This document shows, one piece after another, positions 51,377 to 62,612 of a stretch of 64,000 bases of DNA. The DNA is from Paguma larvata (lineage: Eukaryota; Chordata; Mammalia; Carnivora; Viverridae): positions 69,358,895 through 69,422,894 of the forward strand of contig CM057835.1 in assembly GCA_030068075.1 (NCBI GenBank), written 5' to 3'. Numbering within the stretch: the stretch's first letter is position 1; each line of letters starts with the position of its first letter. Below the pieces are notes generated by a model. That model ran no database searches, had not been told where the DNA came from, and was given only the letters and a program-made list of their open reading frames with translations. Position numbers and translations under genes: made by a program.

Positions 51377-52452
51377 AGAATGCCCCTCAGGATCTCTTGC
51401 GGTGCTGGCTTATTTGTGATAAATTCTTTCAGTTTTTGTTTGTTGGGAAAAACCTTGATCTCTCCTTCTATTCTGAATGACAGGCTAGCCGGATACAGAA
51501 TTCTTGGTTGCATGTCCTTCTTGCTCATCACATTGAAGATATCCTGCCATTCCTTTCTGGCTTGCCAAGTTTCCGTAGATAAATCTGCTACTACCCTTAT
51601 AGGTCTCCCTTTGTATGTTAGGGTTCTTTTGTCCCTAGCTGCTTTCAGGATTCTCTCCCTATCTTTGTATTTTGCCAGCTTCACTATGATGTGCCGTGCA
51701 GAAGGTCTATTCAAGTTACGTCTGAGGGGAGTTCTCTGTGCCTCTTGGATTTCCATGCCCGTTTCCTTTCTCATGTTGAGGAAGTTCTCAGCAATGATTT
51801 GTTCCAGAACCCCTTCGACTCCTTTCTCTCTCTCTTCTTCCTCTGGAACTCCTATGATACGGATATTGTTTCTTTTGACTGCATCGCTCAGCTCTCGAAT
51901 TCTCCTTTCCTGTTCCTGGATCAGCTTCTCTCTCTTTTTATCTGCTTCCTCTTTTTCAATGATTTTGTCTTCTAATGCACTAACTCTTTCCTCTACCTCT
52001 TCAATCCGTGCTGTGGCTGCTTCCAGTTTCCCCTGTATTTCTTCCAATGTCTTCTTTAATTCTTCCTGACCGTTTTTAAGGTCTTTGAACTTTGCCTCGT
52101 GGGACCCCTTGCATTCATCTAAGCTTTTTTCAAGGCCAGTGATTAGTTTTATGATTAACATTCTATATTCAAGTTCTGTTATGTTGCTTATATCTGTTTT
52201 CATTAATTCTTGAGCTGTCACTGCTTCTTGTAGACTCTTTTGAGGAGAATTCTTCCGTCTCGTCTTTTTGGCTGGATGTGTTATGGGTTGTTTCTTGAAG
52301 TTGCCCTGGAAAGGAAAACTGAGAAACTGAACGATGAAAGTTACAAGCGTTTCCTGAAAATCAGAAAGCACAAACCAGATAAGCAGACACGCGGCAGCTG
52401 CTCCAAGACTGCGAGACTCAGACTCAGTGGCTTCGCCTCTGAAATGGGACAA
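51373..52452 (-). CDS. L1 ORF1 (RNA-binding chaperone), open, altered start
   Basis: 359 open codons. The first about 62 (from Met at 52452) come from what is 5' UTR in the other copy. The codon matching the ORF1 start of the 54.9-kb L1 (ATG ACG AAA CAG there) is AAG at 52266-52264, so the usual start is lost. Translation could begin upstream in frame or at MKTDISN (52203). Features: long charged coiled coil ([20 protein letters not shown] on), an RRM-like part ([11 protein letters not shown]), and a basic C-terminal domain ([20 protein letters not shown]). Stop TGA 51375-51373 overlaps ORF2. Confidence 0.85.
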   Translation of the reverse strand: MSHFRGEATESESRSLGAAAACLLIWFVLSDFQETLVTFIVQFLSFPFQGNFKKQPITHPAKKTRRKNSPQKSLQEAVTAQELMKTDISNITELEYRMLIIKLITGLEKSLDECKGSHEAKFKDLKNGQEELKKTLEEIQGKLEAATARIEEVEERVSALEDKIIEKEEADKKREKLIQEQERRIRELSDAVKRNNIRIIGVPEEEEREKGVEGVLEQIIAENFLNMRKETGMEIQEAQRTPLRRNLNRPSARHIIVKLAKYKDRERILKAARDKRTLTYKGRPIRVVADLSTETWQARKEWQDIFNVMSKKDMQPRILYPASLSFRIEGEIKVFPNKQKLKEFITNKPAPQEILRGIL

Positions 52453-52510
52453 GCATCCTCAAGGTCAGGAGAGGACTGGGGGACCTCAGAAGGGCGCTCT
52501 GCAGTTCCCT

Positions 52511-53340
52511 CTTATGTTATTTTCAATGTCCTCTCTGCAAAGACATTGTCTGTTCCAAGGACACAAAAATATTCTTTTATACTTATTTAGATTTCTCACG
52601 GTTTTAGCTTTTATATTTAGGGCTGTGATTTAATGAAATTTCTTTATGCATGTAGTGCGAAGCAGTTGTCAGTGTTCTTTATTTCAAGACAGTAATTCGA
52701 TGATTCATTTAAAGAAATCAAACCCATTATTAACTCAATAAATTTTTGTTAAAGTTCAACACCTCTTTGTGATTTTAAAACAACCTCTCGGTAAATTAGA
52801 AATTAAAAAGAACTTCCTTAACATAATAAGATAAAATTTATCTTGTCATGCACCAATGGAGTAAATCTCATGGATTAATTTGTGAAAATAGCTTCCTTGG
52901 GCATGTGCTTACTGACTATTCCAGACTGCTTTCTAGACTATAAGAATTACCAGAAACCCAACTCTGTATCTTTCCTTCCAGATACAGTGCCACAATTAGG
53001 CTTGTTTGCTGTTTTCTCACTTATTTATGGGAGCTCTTTCTTTTTCTTGTGTTTCAATATCTTTTTGGCTCCATATTTTAACTTCTGTTTGGACTACCTT
53101 CTGATATAAAAAAATTCAACGATTTGTTTAGTTAAATATGTATTTTCATCTCTTGCAGTTTCTAGGTTTCCTGTTTTGCTTTAGTATGTTTCCCATCATA
53201 AACCACCAAATAGAAAACCAGAAAAAGATTATAAATAAACAACTCACTGAAGTGAAAATAGGTGATTAATTAGAGCTCCTATAAGACTTTTTGCCAAACA
53301 GACTGATCAACAATTTTTCAAAAAGCACAACTTTTTGTGC
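52511..53340. other. AT-rich spacer with old L1 traces
   Basis: Mostly unassigned AT-rich DNA. About 52740-52840 resembles old L1 ORF2 (aacaacctctcggtaaatta, gaacttccttaacataataa). No gene recognised. Confidence 0.45.
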
Positions 53341-53600
53341 TATTTAGCCTACTCATTCCCTGTTGTTGATAGGAATGTGAATTGCTTCAAAATTTTGAAA
53401 GTTATTTGCCAATATCTATTAAAAATATAAATAAATATACCAATTACTCAATTATACTACTTTGAGGAATCTGTCTTATAAAACCACCAGTGGGGATCTA
53501 TGTATAAAGGCAATTATTGCAACATTATTTGCAGTGGAAAAAGATATTTAGAATATTAAGAATATCCATCCAAAGGGGACATTGTTAAAGAAATCGAATG
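53341..53600 (+). mobile_element. Old L1 (L1M or HAL1-like) fragment
   Basis: ataggaatgtgaattgcttc, cttataaaaccaccagtggg, tattgcaacattatttgcag: a decayed sense ORF2 3' end. Confidence 0.55.
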
Positions 53601-54025
53601 TATTTAGTGTTATGTTATTAGGCAAAATTAAAATGAATTCTTGTAATTTACATTAGTTGAGCTTAATTAAGTCCACTACATATTATGAAGAAAGAAAAGT
53701 AAACTGCAAAATAATGAAGGGTGTTAGAACATTCTTTAAAGCATAACAAAACAGAACAGTGACAACAAAACTCTCAAAGAATAAAGTTAGCCTCTGAGAG
53801 TAAGCCACAAAACCCAGAACTATAAGGAAAAGATGAATATATCTGACTAAATAAAAATTAAACTTCTGTATGGTCAAGGGCAAAATAAAATTAAAAGCAA
53901 GACTTCAAGAAAAAATATTTGCAATTCATATGCAAATAATAAATATATACTCTAAAGAATATCTATAAATGAATCAGAGAACTGGTAAAATATATCAAGA
54001 AACTCACAGTAGAAAAATACAAATA

Positions 54026-54420
54026 CTCAAGTTACTTATATACAATGGACTACTACGTGGCAATGAGAAAAAATGAAATCTGGCCATGTGTAGCAACATG
54101 GATGGAACTGGAGGGTATTATGTTAAGTGAAATAAGTCAGTCAGAAAAAGACAGATACCATATGTTTCCACGAATAGGTGGACTTTGTGAAACTAAGCAA
54201 AAACCAGGGGGAGGGGAAGAGGGGAAAGAAAAAAAAGACACAGAGAGGGAGGGAGATAAAACATAAGAGACTCTCAAAGACTAAGAAAAAACTGAGGGTG
54301 AGGGGGATGAGGGAGGGGGGAGAGGGGGTGATGGGCATTAAAAAGGGCACATGTTGGGATGAACACTGGGTGTTATATGTAAACCAATTTGAAAATAAAC
54401 TATTATAATAAAAAAAAAAA
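54026..54420 (+). mobile_element. Young 5'-truncated L1 3' end
   Basis: Sense L1 tail. Its 73 open codons match the ORF2p C-terminus at 47414-47632 without a residue difference. Perfect 15-bp duplication AGAAAAATACAAATA at 54011-54025 and 54421-54435. Confidence 0.95.
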
Positions 54421-54599
54421 AGAAAAATACAAATAGCTAATAATATATGTAAATACAATCTCACCAAGTGGAGAAATACAAATTTAAAAGATTAAATTAT
54501 TTTTCAACATCAATTTGACAAAAATGAATTAAGATTAATAATATACTCTGTAATTAAGGATGTGAATCAATAGGAACTTTCATAGACTGATGGTGAGAC

Positions 54600-54864
54600 T
54601 ATAAATTGGTGAATTCTTTTTAGAACATAACTTTTAAATATTTATCAAATTATTAAATTTTTATACCTCTTGTTCCAGTATTCCTTTCCTAAGAATCAGT
54701 CATTAAAGAAAACAAAACCATTAATATGCCAAAAGATGAATATACATATACATGTGATAGAATATCATTGATAATAGCAAATAATTAAGAACAACATGAA
54801 TGTTTTTCAGTAGAAAAATGGTCAAATTGTGGCAAATGATTTCATGGAATAATGTACAACTATT
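54600..54864 (+). mobile_element. Old L1 (L1M or HAL1-like), left of the full-length L1
   Basis: agactgatggtgagactata, ttgataatagcaaataatta, ggaataatgtacaactatta. It continues after the inserted L1 at about 61180-61300 (ggcaaagatctccaagataa), so it was the insertion target. Confidence 0.65.
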
Positions 54865-56163
54865 AAAAAGAAGGAGGGGAGGAGGAGGCTAACATGGCAG
54901 AGTAGTAGGGGGACCCAGTATTTCCCTTGTCCTTTAAACTGAGAACAACTGAAACCAAAAGTCTCTCGACTCCAAGAATCGGGGATGAAAGGTGTTGCAG
55001 TCTACAAGGAATGGAAAGCAAAATCCAGAAAATGCCCCAAGAACTGTGAGTTTAATCTGGGACAGATAAAACGAACTCAGGGAGCTGAGTTGAGGGGACA
55101 GTGAGAGTCTTCGGAGATAGTTGGGAAAGTGCCGATCAAGCAACATCTGAACGAGAGGGTCAGAGAGGGGGTGACCACTCCATCCAGCCCCTAAATGCAG
55201 GGCTATAGAAAAAGTTCGGTGGCTAACAGCAGCATTCCCCTTGCGCCAGCGGGACTGTGCCGCCGGACTGGCAGCAGGGACCCAGTCAGCCCGAGGCGCC
55301 GCTGCCTGCAGAGCACCTCTAACCCCGGCACAATTACAGTGAAATCGGGTGTAGCAGGTGGCTGTGCCACCGCCCAGTAAACCGCACTATGCTGGCGCTC
55401 ATGGTGGAGTGAGGACAGAAATAAAGGGGCGAATAGAGACTCCAGGACTGGTGGCAAGGGACTGGAGGGATGCCATTGTTGTCTCATAAGCCGGAAAGTC
55501 ACCCCAAAAGCCATCCCTGCTGCAGTGGAGGCGGGACCTGCCTACATCAAACCACGCCCCTCCTCACAGGAGCTATGGATGCCAAGTGCAGACTGCTGCC
55601 TGGAGTAACTCCAGGTCATTTCTCCTTTTTTAAATATATCCCTCCCTTTCTCCTTCTTACTGATCCCCACCCCTGAGCTGGTTATCCAGGGTACTGGCTG
55701 GCTTAAACATTCTTTTAATCCACTCTCTCAAGGCATGTTCTACACCTCCTTCTGTACTTCCCTATCCCTCTCTCTGGAATAATCAGGCCGCACAAGTTCA
55801 TCTGGGCAACATCTATCCTCATTCCTTTTTCCTTGCACCTGTCTTTATTCTGATTCCTCTCAGTCTGGATTAAGCCCTCTAGTCGCTCTACCTGGGCAAA
55901 GTCCATTTCCTTCTCAGAGCAACTGTCATTATTCTTTCTGTATATGTCTGCCACCAGCACACTACATACTCTGTCCTTAACATGTAGCTGGTAATTCAGG
56001 ACATTACCCTCAGAGAGTCATTTTTTATTCTTTTTTCTGTTGTGAACTTCTTGTCTGTATCATTTGTCGGTACATTTGAGTATTTCTGTTTTCTGTTTGT
56101 CTGTCAGTCTGTTTTCCTTTCCAGGACAACTTCAAGAAACAATCCAAAACACATCTAGCCAAA

Positions 56164-57054
56164 ATGACGAAACAGAAGAATTCTCCTCAAAAGAATCTAC
56201 AAGAAGTAGTGACAGCTCAAGAGTTGATGAAAACAGATATAAGAAACATAACAGAATATGAATAAAGAATGATAATCATAAAACTAATCGCTGGGCTGGA
56301 AAAAAGCATATATGAATGCAAGGGGTCCCCCACGGCAGAGTTCAAGGCCTTAAAAACGGTCAGGAAGAATTAAAAAAGGCCTTGGATGAAATACAAGGCA
56401 AATTGTAAGCAGCCACAGCACGGATTGAAGGGCAGAAGAGAGAGTACGTGAATTAGAAGATAAAATTATGGAAAAAGAGGAAGCAGATAAAAAGAGAGAG
56501 AAGCTGATCCAGGAAAAGGAAAGGAGAATTCGAGAGCTGAGCGATGCACTCAAACGAAACAATATCTGTATCATAGGAATTCCAGAGGAAGAAGAGAGAG
56601 AGAAAGGAGTCGAAGGAGTGCTTGAACAAATCATTGCTGAGAACTTCCCCAACATGAGGAAGGAAATGGGCATGGAAATCCAAGAGGCACAGAGAACTCC
56701 CCTCAGACGGAACTTGAATAGGCCTTCTGAATGACACATCACAGTGAAACTGGCAAAATATAAAGACAGGGAGAGAATCCTGAAAGCAGCGAGGGACAAA
56801 AGGACCTTAACATACAAAGGCAGACACATAAGGGTTGTAGCAGACTTATCTACAGAAACTTGGCAAGCCAGAAAGGAATGGCAGGATATCTTCAATGTGA
56901 TGAGCAGGAAAGATATGCAACCAAGAATTCTGTATCTGGCTAGCCTGTCATTCAGAACAGAAGGAGAGATCAAGGTTTTCCCCAACAAACAAAAACTGAA
57001 GGAGTTACTCACAAATAAGCCAGTATTACAGGAGATCCTGAGGGGCAGTCTATG
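56164..57054 (+). pseudogene. L1 ORF1 remnant
   Basis: Begins M-T-K-Q-K-N-S-P and stops after 33 codons (TAA 56263-56265). Further breaks occur near 56406 and at 56732 (TGA). Later parts keep the coiled-coil, RRM-like and C-terminal domains in separate open pieces, ending ILRGSL at the TGA that overlaps the ORF2 start. Confidence 0.9.
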
Positions 57055-60000
57055 ATGGAAAAGTTACAAAGAACACAAACTATCAGAAACAGCCTTACAA
57101 ACATGAAACCTACAGATAATACAGTGACTATAAGCCCATATTTTTCAATATTAACATTGAAAGTAAATGGACTAAATGCACCAATCAAAAGACACAGGGT
57201 AACAGAATGGATTAAAAAACAAGACCCATCTATTTGCTGTCTTCAAGAAACTCATCTTAAACCTGAAGACACCTTCAGATTGAAAGTGAGGGGATGGAGA
57301 ACAATCTCCCATGCTACGGGAACTCAGAAGAAAGCCGGAGTAGCCACATTTATATCAGACAAACTAGACTTTAAATGAACGATGTAATAAGAGATAAAGA
57401 AGGACATTGTATAATAGTCTCAGGGACCATCCATCAGGATGAGCTAACAATTATAAAAAGCTAGGCACTGAATTCGGGGGCACCCAAATTTGTAAAAGAA
57501 CTAATTACAAACATAAGCAACCTTACTGATAAAAATGTCCTAATAGTAGGGGACCTTAACACTCCACTCTCAGCATTGGATAGATCCACTAAACAGGAAA
57601 TCACCACAGAAACAATGGTCCTGAATGACACATTAGAACAGATGGGCCTCACAGACATCTTCAGGGTCCTTCATCCAGAAGCAAAGGAATTTACATTCTT
57701 CTCAACTGCACACGGTACATTCTCCAAGATAGACCACATTCTGGGGCACAAGGAAGCTCTGAAGAAATATAAAAGAATTGAGATCATACCTTGCACACTG
57801 TCAGACCACAATGCTTTGGAACTTGAAATCAACCACAGGAAAAAGCCTGGAAAATATCCAAAAACATGGAGGCTAAGGAACAACCTACTAAAAGACGAGT
57901 GGGTCAACCAAGCAATCAGAGAAGAAATTAAAAAATAAGTGGAAATTAATGAAAATGAAAACAATCCAAATGCTCTGGAATGCGGCAAAGGCAGTCCTGA
58001 GGGGGAAATATATTGTAATCCTCAAGAAACAAAAAAAATCAGTAACACAAATTCTAACAGCGTGCCTAAAAGAACTAGAAGCAGAACAACTAAAACAACC
58101 CAAACCCAGCAGAAAGAGAAAAATAACAAAGATCAGGGCACAAATTAATCATATTGAAACAGAAAAAGTAGTGGAGCAGATCAATGAAACCATGAGGTGG
58201 TTCTTTGAAAAAATACACAATAGACAAACCTTTAGCCAGGCTTCTCAAAAAGAAAAGAGACAGAACTCAAATAGATAAAATCATGAGTGAAAAGGGAGTA
58301 ATTACAACTAATCCCTCAGAAATACAAGCAATCGTCAGAGAATACTATAAAATTATATGCCACCAAACTCGGCAACCTGGAGAAATGGACAAATTCCTAA
58401 ATAGCCACATGCTACCAAAACTCTAATGGGAAGACATAGAAAATTTGAACAGACCCATAACTAGTGAAGAAATTGAATCAGTTATCAAAAATCTCCCATC
58501 AAATAAAAGCCCTGGACCAGATGGCTTCCCTGCGGAATTTTACCAGACATTTATAACAGAGTTAACTCCTATCCTCCTCAAACTATTCCAGAAAATTGAA
58601 ATGGAGGGAAAACTTCCGGACTCATTCTATGAAGCCAGCATCACGTTGATTCCCAAACTAGATAAAGACCCAGCAAAGAAAGAGAATTATAGGCCAATAT
58701 CCCTGATGAATATGGATGCAAAAATTTTCAACAAGATACTAGCAAATCGAATCCAACAGCATATAAAAAGAATTATTAACCATGATCAATTAGGATTCAT
58801 CCCTGTGTTGCAGGGCTGGTTCAATATTCGCAAATCAATCGACGTGATACATCACATTAACAAAAGAAAATATAAAAACCATATGATCCTGTCAATAGAT
58901 GCAGAAAAAGCATTTGACAAAATACAGCACCCTTTCCTAATAAAAACCCTGGAGAAAGTCGGGATAGAAGGAACATACTTACACATCGTAAAAGCCATAT
59001 ATGAAAAGCCCACAGCTAATATCATCCTCAATGGGGAAAAATTGAGAGCCTTCCCCCTAAGATCAGGAACACGACAGTGGTGTCCACTCTCACCACTCCT
59101 ATTTAACATAGTGTTGGAACTCCTAGCATCAGCAATCAGACAACAAAACAAAATAAAAGGCATCAAGATTGGCAAGGAGGGAGTCAAACTTTCACTTTTT
59201 GCAGATGACATGATACTTTACATGGAAAACCCGACAGATTCCACCAAAAGCCTACTAGACCTGATCCATGAATTCAGCAAAGTTTCAGGGTACAAAATCA
59301 ATGTACGGAAATCGTTGGCATTTCTATACACCGACAATGAAGCAGCAGAAAGAGAAATAAAGAAGCTAATCCCATTCGCAATTGCACCAAAAACCATAAA
59401 ATTCCTAGGAATAAACCTAACCAAAGATGTGAAAGAACTCTACACTGAAAACTATAAAAAACTTATGAAGGAAATTGAGGAAGACCCAAGGAAATGGAAA
59501 AACATCCCATGCTCATGGATTGGAAGAATAAATATCTTCAAAATGGCAATACTACCCAAAGCAATCTACACATTCAATGCAATCCCAATCAAAATTGCAC
59601 CAGCATTCTTCTCAAAGCTAGAGCAAACAATACTAAAATTTGTATGGAACCCCAAAAGACCCCAAATAGCCAAAGTAATACTGAAATATAAAACCAAAGC
59701 AGGAGGCATCACAATCCCAGACTTTAACATCTACTACAAAGCGGTAGTCATCAAGACAGTATGGTATTGGCACAAAAACAGACACATAGACTAATGGAAT
59801 AGAATAGAAAACTCAGAAATGGACCCACAAGCATATGGCCAACTAATCTTTGACGAAGCGGGAAAGAGTATCCAATGGAAAAAAGACAGCCTCTTTAATA
59901 AATGGTGCTGGGAGAACTGGACAGCAACATACAAAAGAATGAAACTAGACCACTTTCTTACACCACTCACAAAAAGAAACTCTAAATGGATAAAAGATCT

Positions 60001-60920
60001 GAATGTGAGACAGGAAACCATCAAAATCCTAGAGGAGAAAGCAGGAAAAAGCCTCTTTGACCTAAGACGCACCAAATTCCTACTCGACACATGTCCAAAG
60101 GCAAGAAATTAAAAGCAAAAATGAACTACTGGGATCTCATCAAGATAAAAAGCTTCTGCGCGGCAAAAGAAACAATCAACAAAACTGATAGGCAACCAAC
60201 AGAATGGCAAAAGATAATCGCAAGTGACATATCGGATAAAGGACTAGTATGTAAAATCTACAAAGAACTTACCAAACTCCACACCTGAAAAAGGAATAAT
60301 CCAGTGAAGAAATGGGCGGAAGATATGAATTGACACTTCTCCAAAGAAGATATCCAAATGGCAAAGACATATGAAACAATTTTCAATGTCACTCATCATC
60401 AGGGAAATACAAATCAAAATCACACTGAGATACCACATCACACCAGTCAGAGTGGTTAAAATGAACAAATCAGGAAACTATAGATGCTGGCGAGGATGTG
60501 GAGAAATAGGCACCCTCTTGCACTGTTGGTGGGAATGCAAACTGGTGCAACCACTCTGGAGAACTGTGTGGAGATTTCTCAAAAAAATGAAAATAGAGCT
60601 ACCCTATTATCCAGCAATAGCACTGTTAGGAATCTACTGAAGAGATACAGCACTGCTGATGCATAGGGGCACGTGTACCCCGATGTTCATAGCAGCACTT
60701 TCGACAATAGCCAAATCATGGAAAGAGACTAAGTGTCCATCAACTGATGAATGGATAAAGAAGAGGTGGTATATATATACAATGGAATACTACGTAGCAA
60801 TGAGAAAGAATAAAATCTGGCCATGTGTGGCAACATGGATGGAACTGGAGGATATTATGCTGAGTGAAATAAGTCAGGCAGAGAAAGACAGATGCCATAT
60901 GTTCCCACGCATAGGTAGGC
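57055..60920 (+). pseudogene. L1 ORF2 remnant
   Basis: Broken ORF2. The endonuclease start is open to 57378, where KLDFK is followed by TGA after a one-base loss. The endonuclease motif VGDLNTPL near 57548 keeps its Asp. The reverse-transcriptase part is open for 449 codons (58445-59794) with intact LFADDMILY. The zinc-knuckle-like motif [18 protein letters not shown] is at about 60486-60539. Further stops follow. Confidence 0.92.
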
Positions 60921-61179
60921 TTTGTGAGTCCTAACAGAAAACCAGCGGGGAGGGGAAGAGGGAAAGGAAGAGAAAAATAAAAAAGTCACAGAGAGGGAGG
61001 AAGACATAACATAAGAGACTCTCAAAGACTCAGAACAAACTGAGGGAAGAGGGGGGTGTGAGAGGAGGGAGAGTGGGTGATGGGCACAGAGGAGGGCACT
61101 TGATGGCATGAGCACTGAGTGTTGTATGGAAACCAATTTGACAATAAATTATTCAAAAACAAAAAAAAAAGAAGGAGGG

Positions 61180-61330
61180 ATATCCATATGCATTAATAGG
61201 CAAAGATCTCCAAGATAAATGTTATAGACAAAGCCAGTCACAATACAACATATAGAGTAAGATTGCATTGTGTAAAAATATGTGTACAAATAGAAAAATA
61301 CTTTAACATATGCTTTAAACTATTAACAGT
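61180..61330 (+). mobile_element. Old L1 (right of the full-length L1)
   Basis: Resumes the target element: tatgcattaataggcaaaga, taagattgcattgtgtaaaa. Confidence 0.6.
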
Positions 61331-62136
61331 TATTCTTCTGTAAAGTTAGTGGGAAGTAGATGGGAGTGATATATTGTCAGTGGAGAGTATTATATTTAAT
61401 TCTCTAGAACAAAGCATTGTTTGAATTTTGTAACAATATGATAGATGTTTCTTATGCAATTCTTAAAAAACATTTTAATGTGTTAATTTACTTCTAAAAA
61501 GTGTATTTTAAAACATCATATAATCCTATAAAGAGATAACTGTCATTCAGAATGTCAAAATAACACAGAAATAAAGATAGAGAAATATGTATATTCAAGT
61601 AACAATGCCAATAAATAAACTAATTTTAATATCTAAAATTAGATTGTGGTAATTTTTGAACAGCTCTGGGAATATTCTAAAATACACTGACTTGCACACT
61701 ATAAGTAGGTGCATTTAATGGTGTGTGAATTATATTTTTATAAAGTAGTTTAAGAAATAAATGGCTTAATATGCTAACATTTATTGGGATGGTTTTATTT
61801 AAAATATAAGCTAATAATTTCCAGTAAATTCATAAAAATATTTACAAGAGACATTTCTAGCTCACCTCCCCTCAACTCTTAGGAAATATTCCTATTTTCC
61901 TTGAGGTCAGTAAAGTGAAGTTGAGAGGAAAAGGTCACTGTGTTATAGATGAGGAGGTTACTATGTGAGGCAGACTTGGGATAGGCATTCCTTCTAAGTG
62001 AAAAATCTCTGGAAATAGAAAGCAAGTGAAGGTAGGGAAATCTACCTGGTGAGCAATAAAAAATTTAGACACAATGCTTCTAGTTTACACAACATATAGA
62101 GTCAGCTCCCTGGCTTTCTAAATTATCAACTCTTTT
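61331..62136. other. AT-rich spacer, possible SLC5A4 3' flank
   Basis: No repeat or gene recognised. It may include the end of the SLC5A4 3' UTR if a distal poly(A) signal is used. Confidence 0.5.
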
Positions 62137-62142
62137 TTTATT
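62137..62142 (-). promoter_or_regulatory. SLC5A4: Candidate SLC5A4 poly(A) signal AATAAA
   Basis: The minus strand reads caataaaaaaag, 184 bases after the ancestral stop. Other TTTATT matches exist further left (about 61780 and 61793), so the site is a guess. Confidence 0.35.
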
Positions 62143-62325
62143 GACAGAAAAGAAGAACAAAAACTAAAAATCAGGTGTATAATCTAGTCATCTCATATGA
62201 TAAAATCACCAACTGCTTCCTCTCTTTTGAAATTATCTCCCTTCTGAAACACAACAGACTCTAAGAGTGAAAAAATCAATAAAATTATCCTTTGCTTAAT
62301 AAATATTTAGTGGCTCAGATAGCAT

Positions 62326-62541
62326 TCAGGCAAAATAGCCGTGGAGAAAGACAGCCACTGCCAGGAGAAGAATGGCATTGACATTCACTATAGTCCTCCA
62401 TAAAGGCTTCTCAGATGTGTCTGTCAGCTTCTTTTTCTGGGCTTCTTCCTCCTCTTCGCTCAACTTGGGGCTTTTCTTCTGCAAACCGCAGAATAAATCA
62501 TAAGACCTTCCTGAGACACCCGTGAGATTCCTCAGGATTAT
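62326..62541 (-). CDS. SLC5A4: SLC5A4 (SGLT3) last exon, frameshifted
   Basis: The minus-strand acceptor tttgtttcag is at 62548-62542 and the ancestral stop TGA at 62328-62326. With the G carried from exon 14 the frame reads [14 protein letters not shown] and then TGA at 62500-62498. The conserved tail ([20 protein letters not shown], then [17 protein letters not shown] and a helix ending FLHGYFA) is complete and open but one frame away. Alignment with SLC5A1 exon 15 (AGGGCCTATGA against AAGGTCTTATGA) places one extra base at about 62502-62505. The exon is 216 bases, where a phase-compatible length would be 215. The predicted protein lacks the last membrane helix, unless an internal acceptor at 62511 is used. 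Confidence 0.9.
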   Translation of the reverse strand: MILRNLTGVSGRSYDLFCGLQKKSPKLSEEEEEAQKKKLTDTSEKPLWRTIVNVNAILLLAVAVFLHGYFA

Positions 62542-62612
62542 CTGAAACAAAGAAAGATAAGGGAATGATCACAAAACATGGGAAATAATATTCCTGTCAA
62601 TGTAATACAGAT

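Larger units (their letters stand above)
47251..52510 (-). mobile_element. Young near-intact L1 (5' boundary uncertain)
   Basis: Minus-strand L1 with T-rich (poly A) end at about 47251-47276, open ORF2 (47414-51376), overlapping open ORF1 (51373-52452) and GC-rich 5' sequence to about 52510, where composition falls to AT-rich. I found no clear target-site duplication. The 5' sequence upstream of the shared gttttcctttccagg block differs from that of the L1 at 54.9 kb. Confidence 0.93.
54879..61165 (+). mobile_element. Full-length plus-strand L1, decayed
   Basis: Starts gaggaggaggctaacatggc and ends in an A-rich tail, flanked by the perfect 14-bp duplication AAAAAGAAGGAGGG (54865-54878 and 61166-61179). 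GC-rich 5' UTR of about 1.3 kb, ORF1 from ATG at 56164, ORF2 from about 57052. ORF1 stops at TAA 56263-56265; ORF2 has a one-base loss near 57375 and further stops. Both frames are dead. Confidence 0.95.
33456..62136. other. SLC5A1-SLC5A4 intergenic region, LINE-1 island
   Basis: About 28.7 kb between convergent paralogues. No host gene recognised. From 36.4 to 61.2 kb nearly all of the sequence is LINE-1 of different ages inserted into one another. The non-L1 parts are 33.5-36.4 kb (MER5A-type fossil, MIR-like, unique), 37.5-37.9 kb, 52.5-52.7 kb and 61.3-62.1 kb (AT-rich, nothing recognised). Confidence 0.8.

Noticed and set aside
51350..52069. 239-codon plus-strand open frame
   Set aside because: It is the antisense of L1 ORF1. 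Rich in Ser and Leu with no domain of its own.
56350..57012. 220-codon minus-strand open frame
   Set aside because: Antisense of the ORF1 remnant in the full-length plus-strand L1, similar to the shadow frame of the other copy.
62542..62550. Start Met just upstream of the SLC5A4 last exon (M-F-Q-I-I-L-R-N)
   Set aside because: The Met, Phe and Gln codons overlap the splice acceptor (tttcag). The I-I-L-R-N stretch is the wrong frame for exon 14 and matches no SGLT linker.
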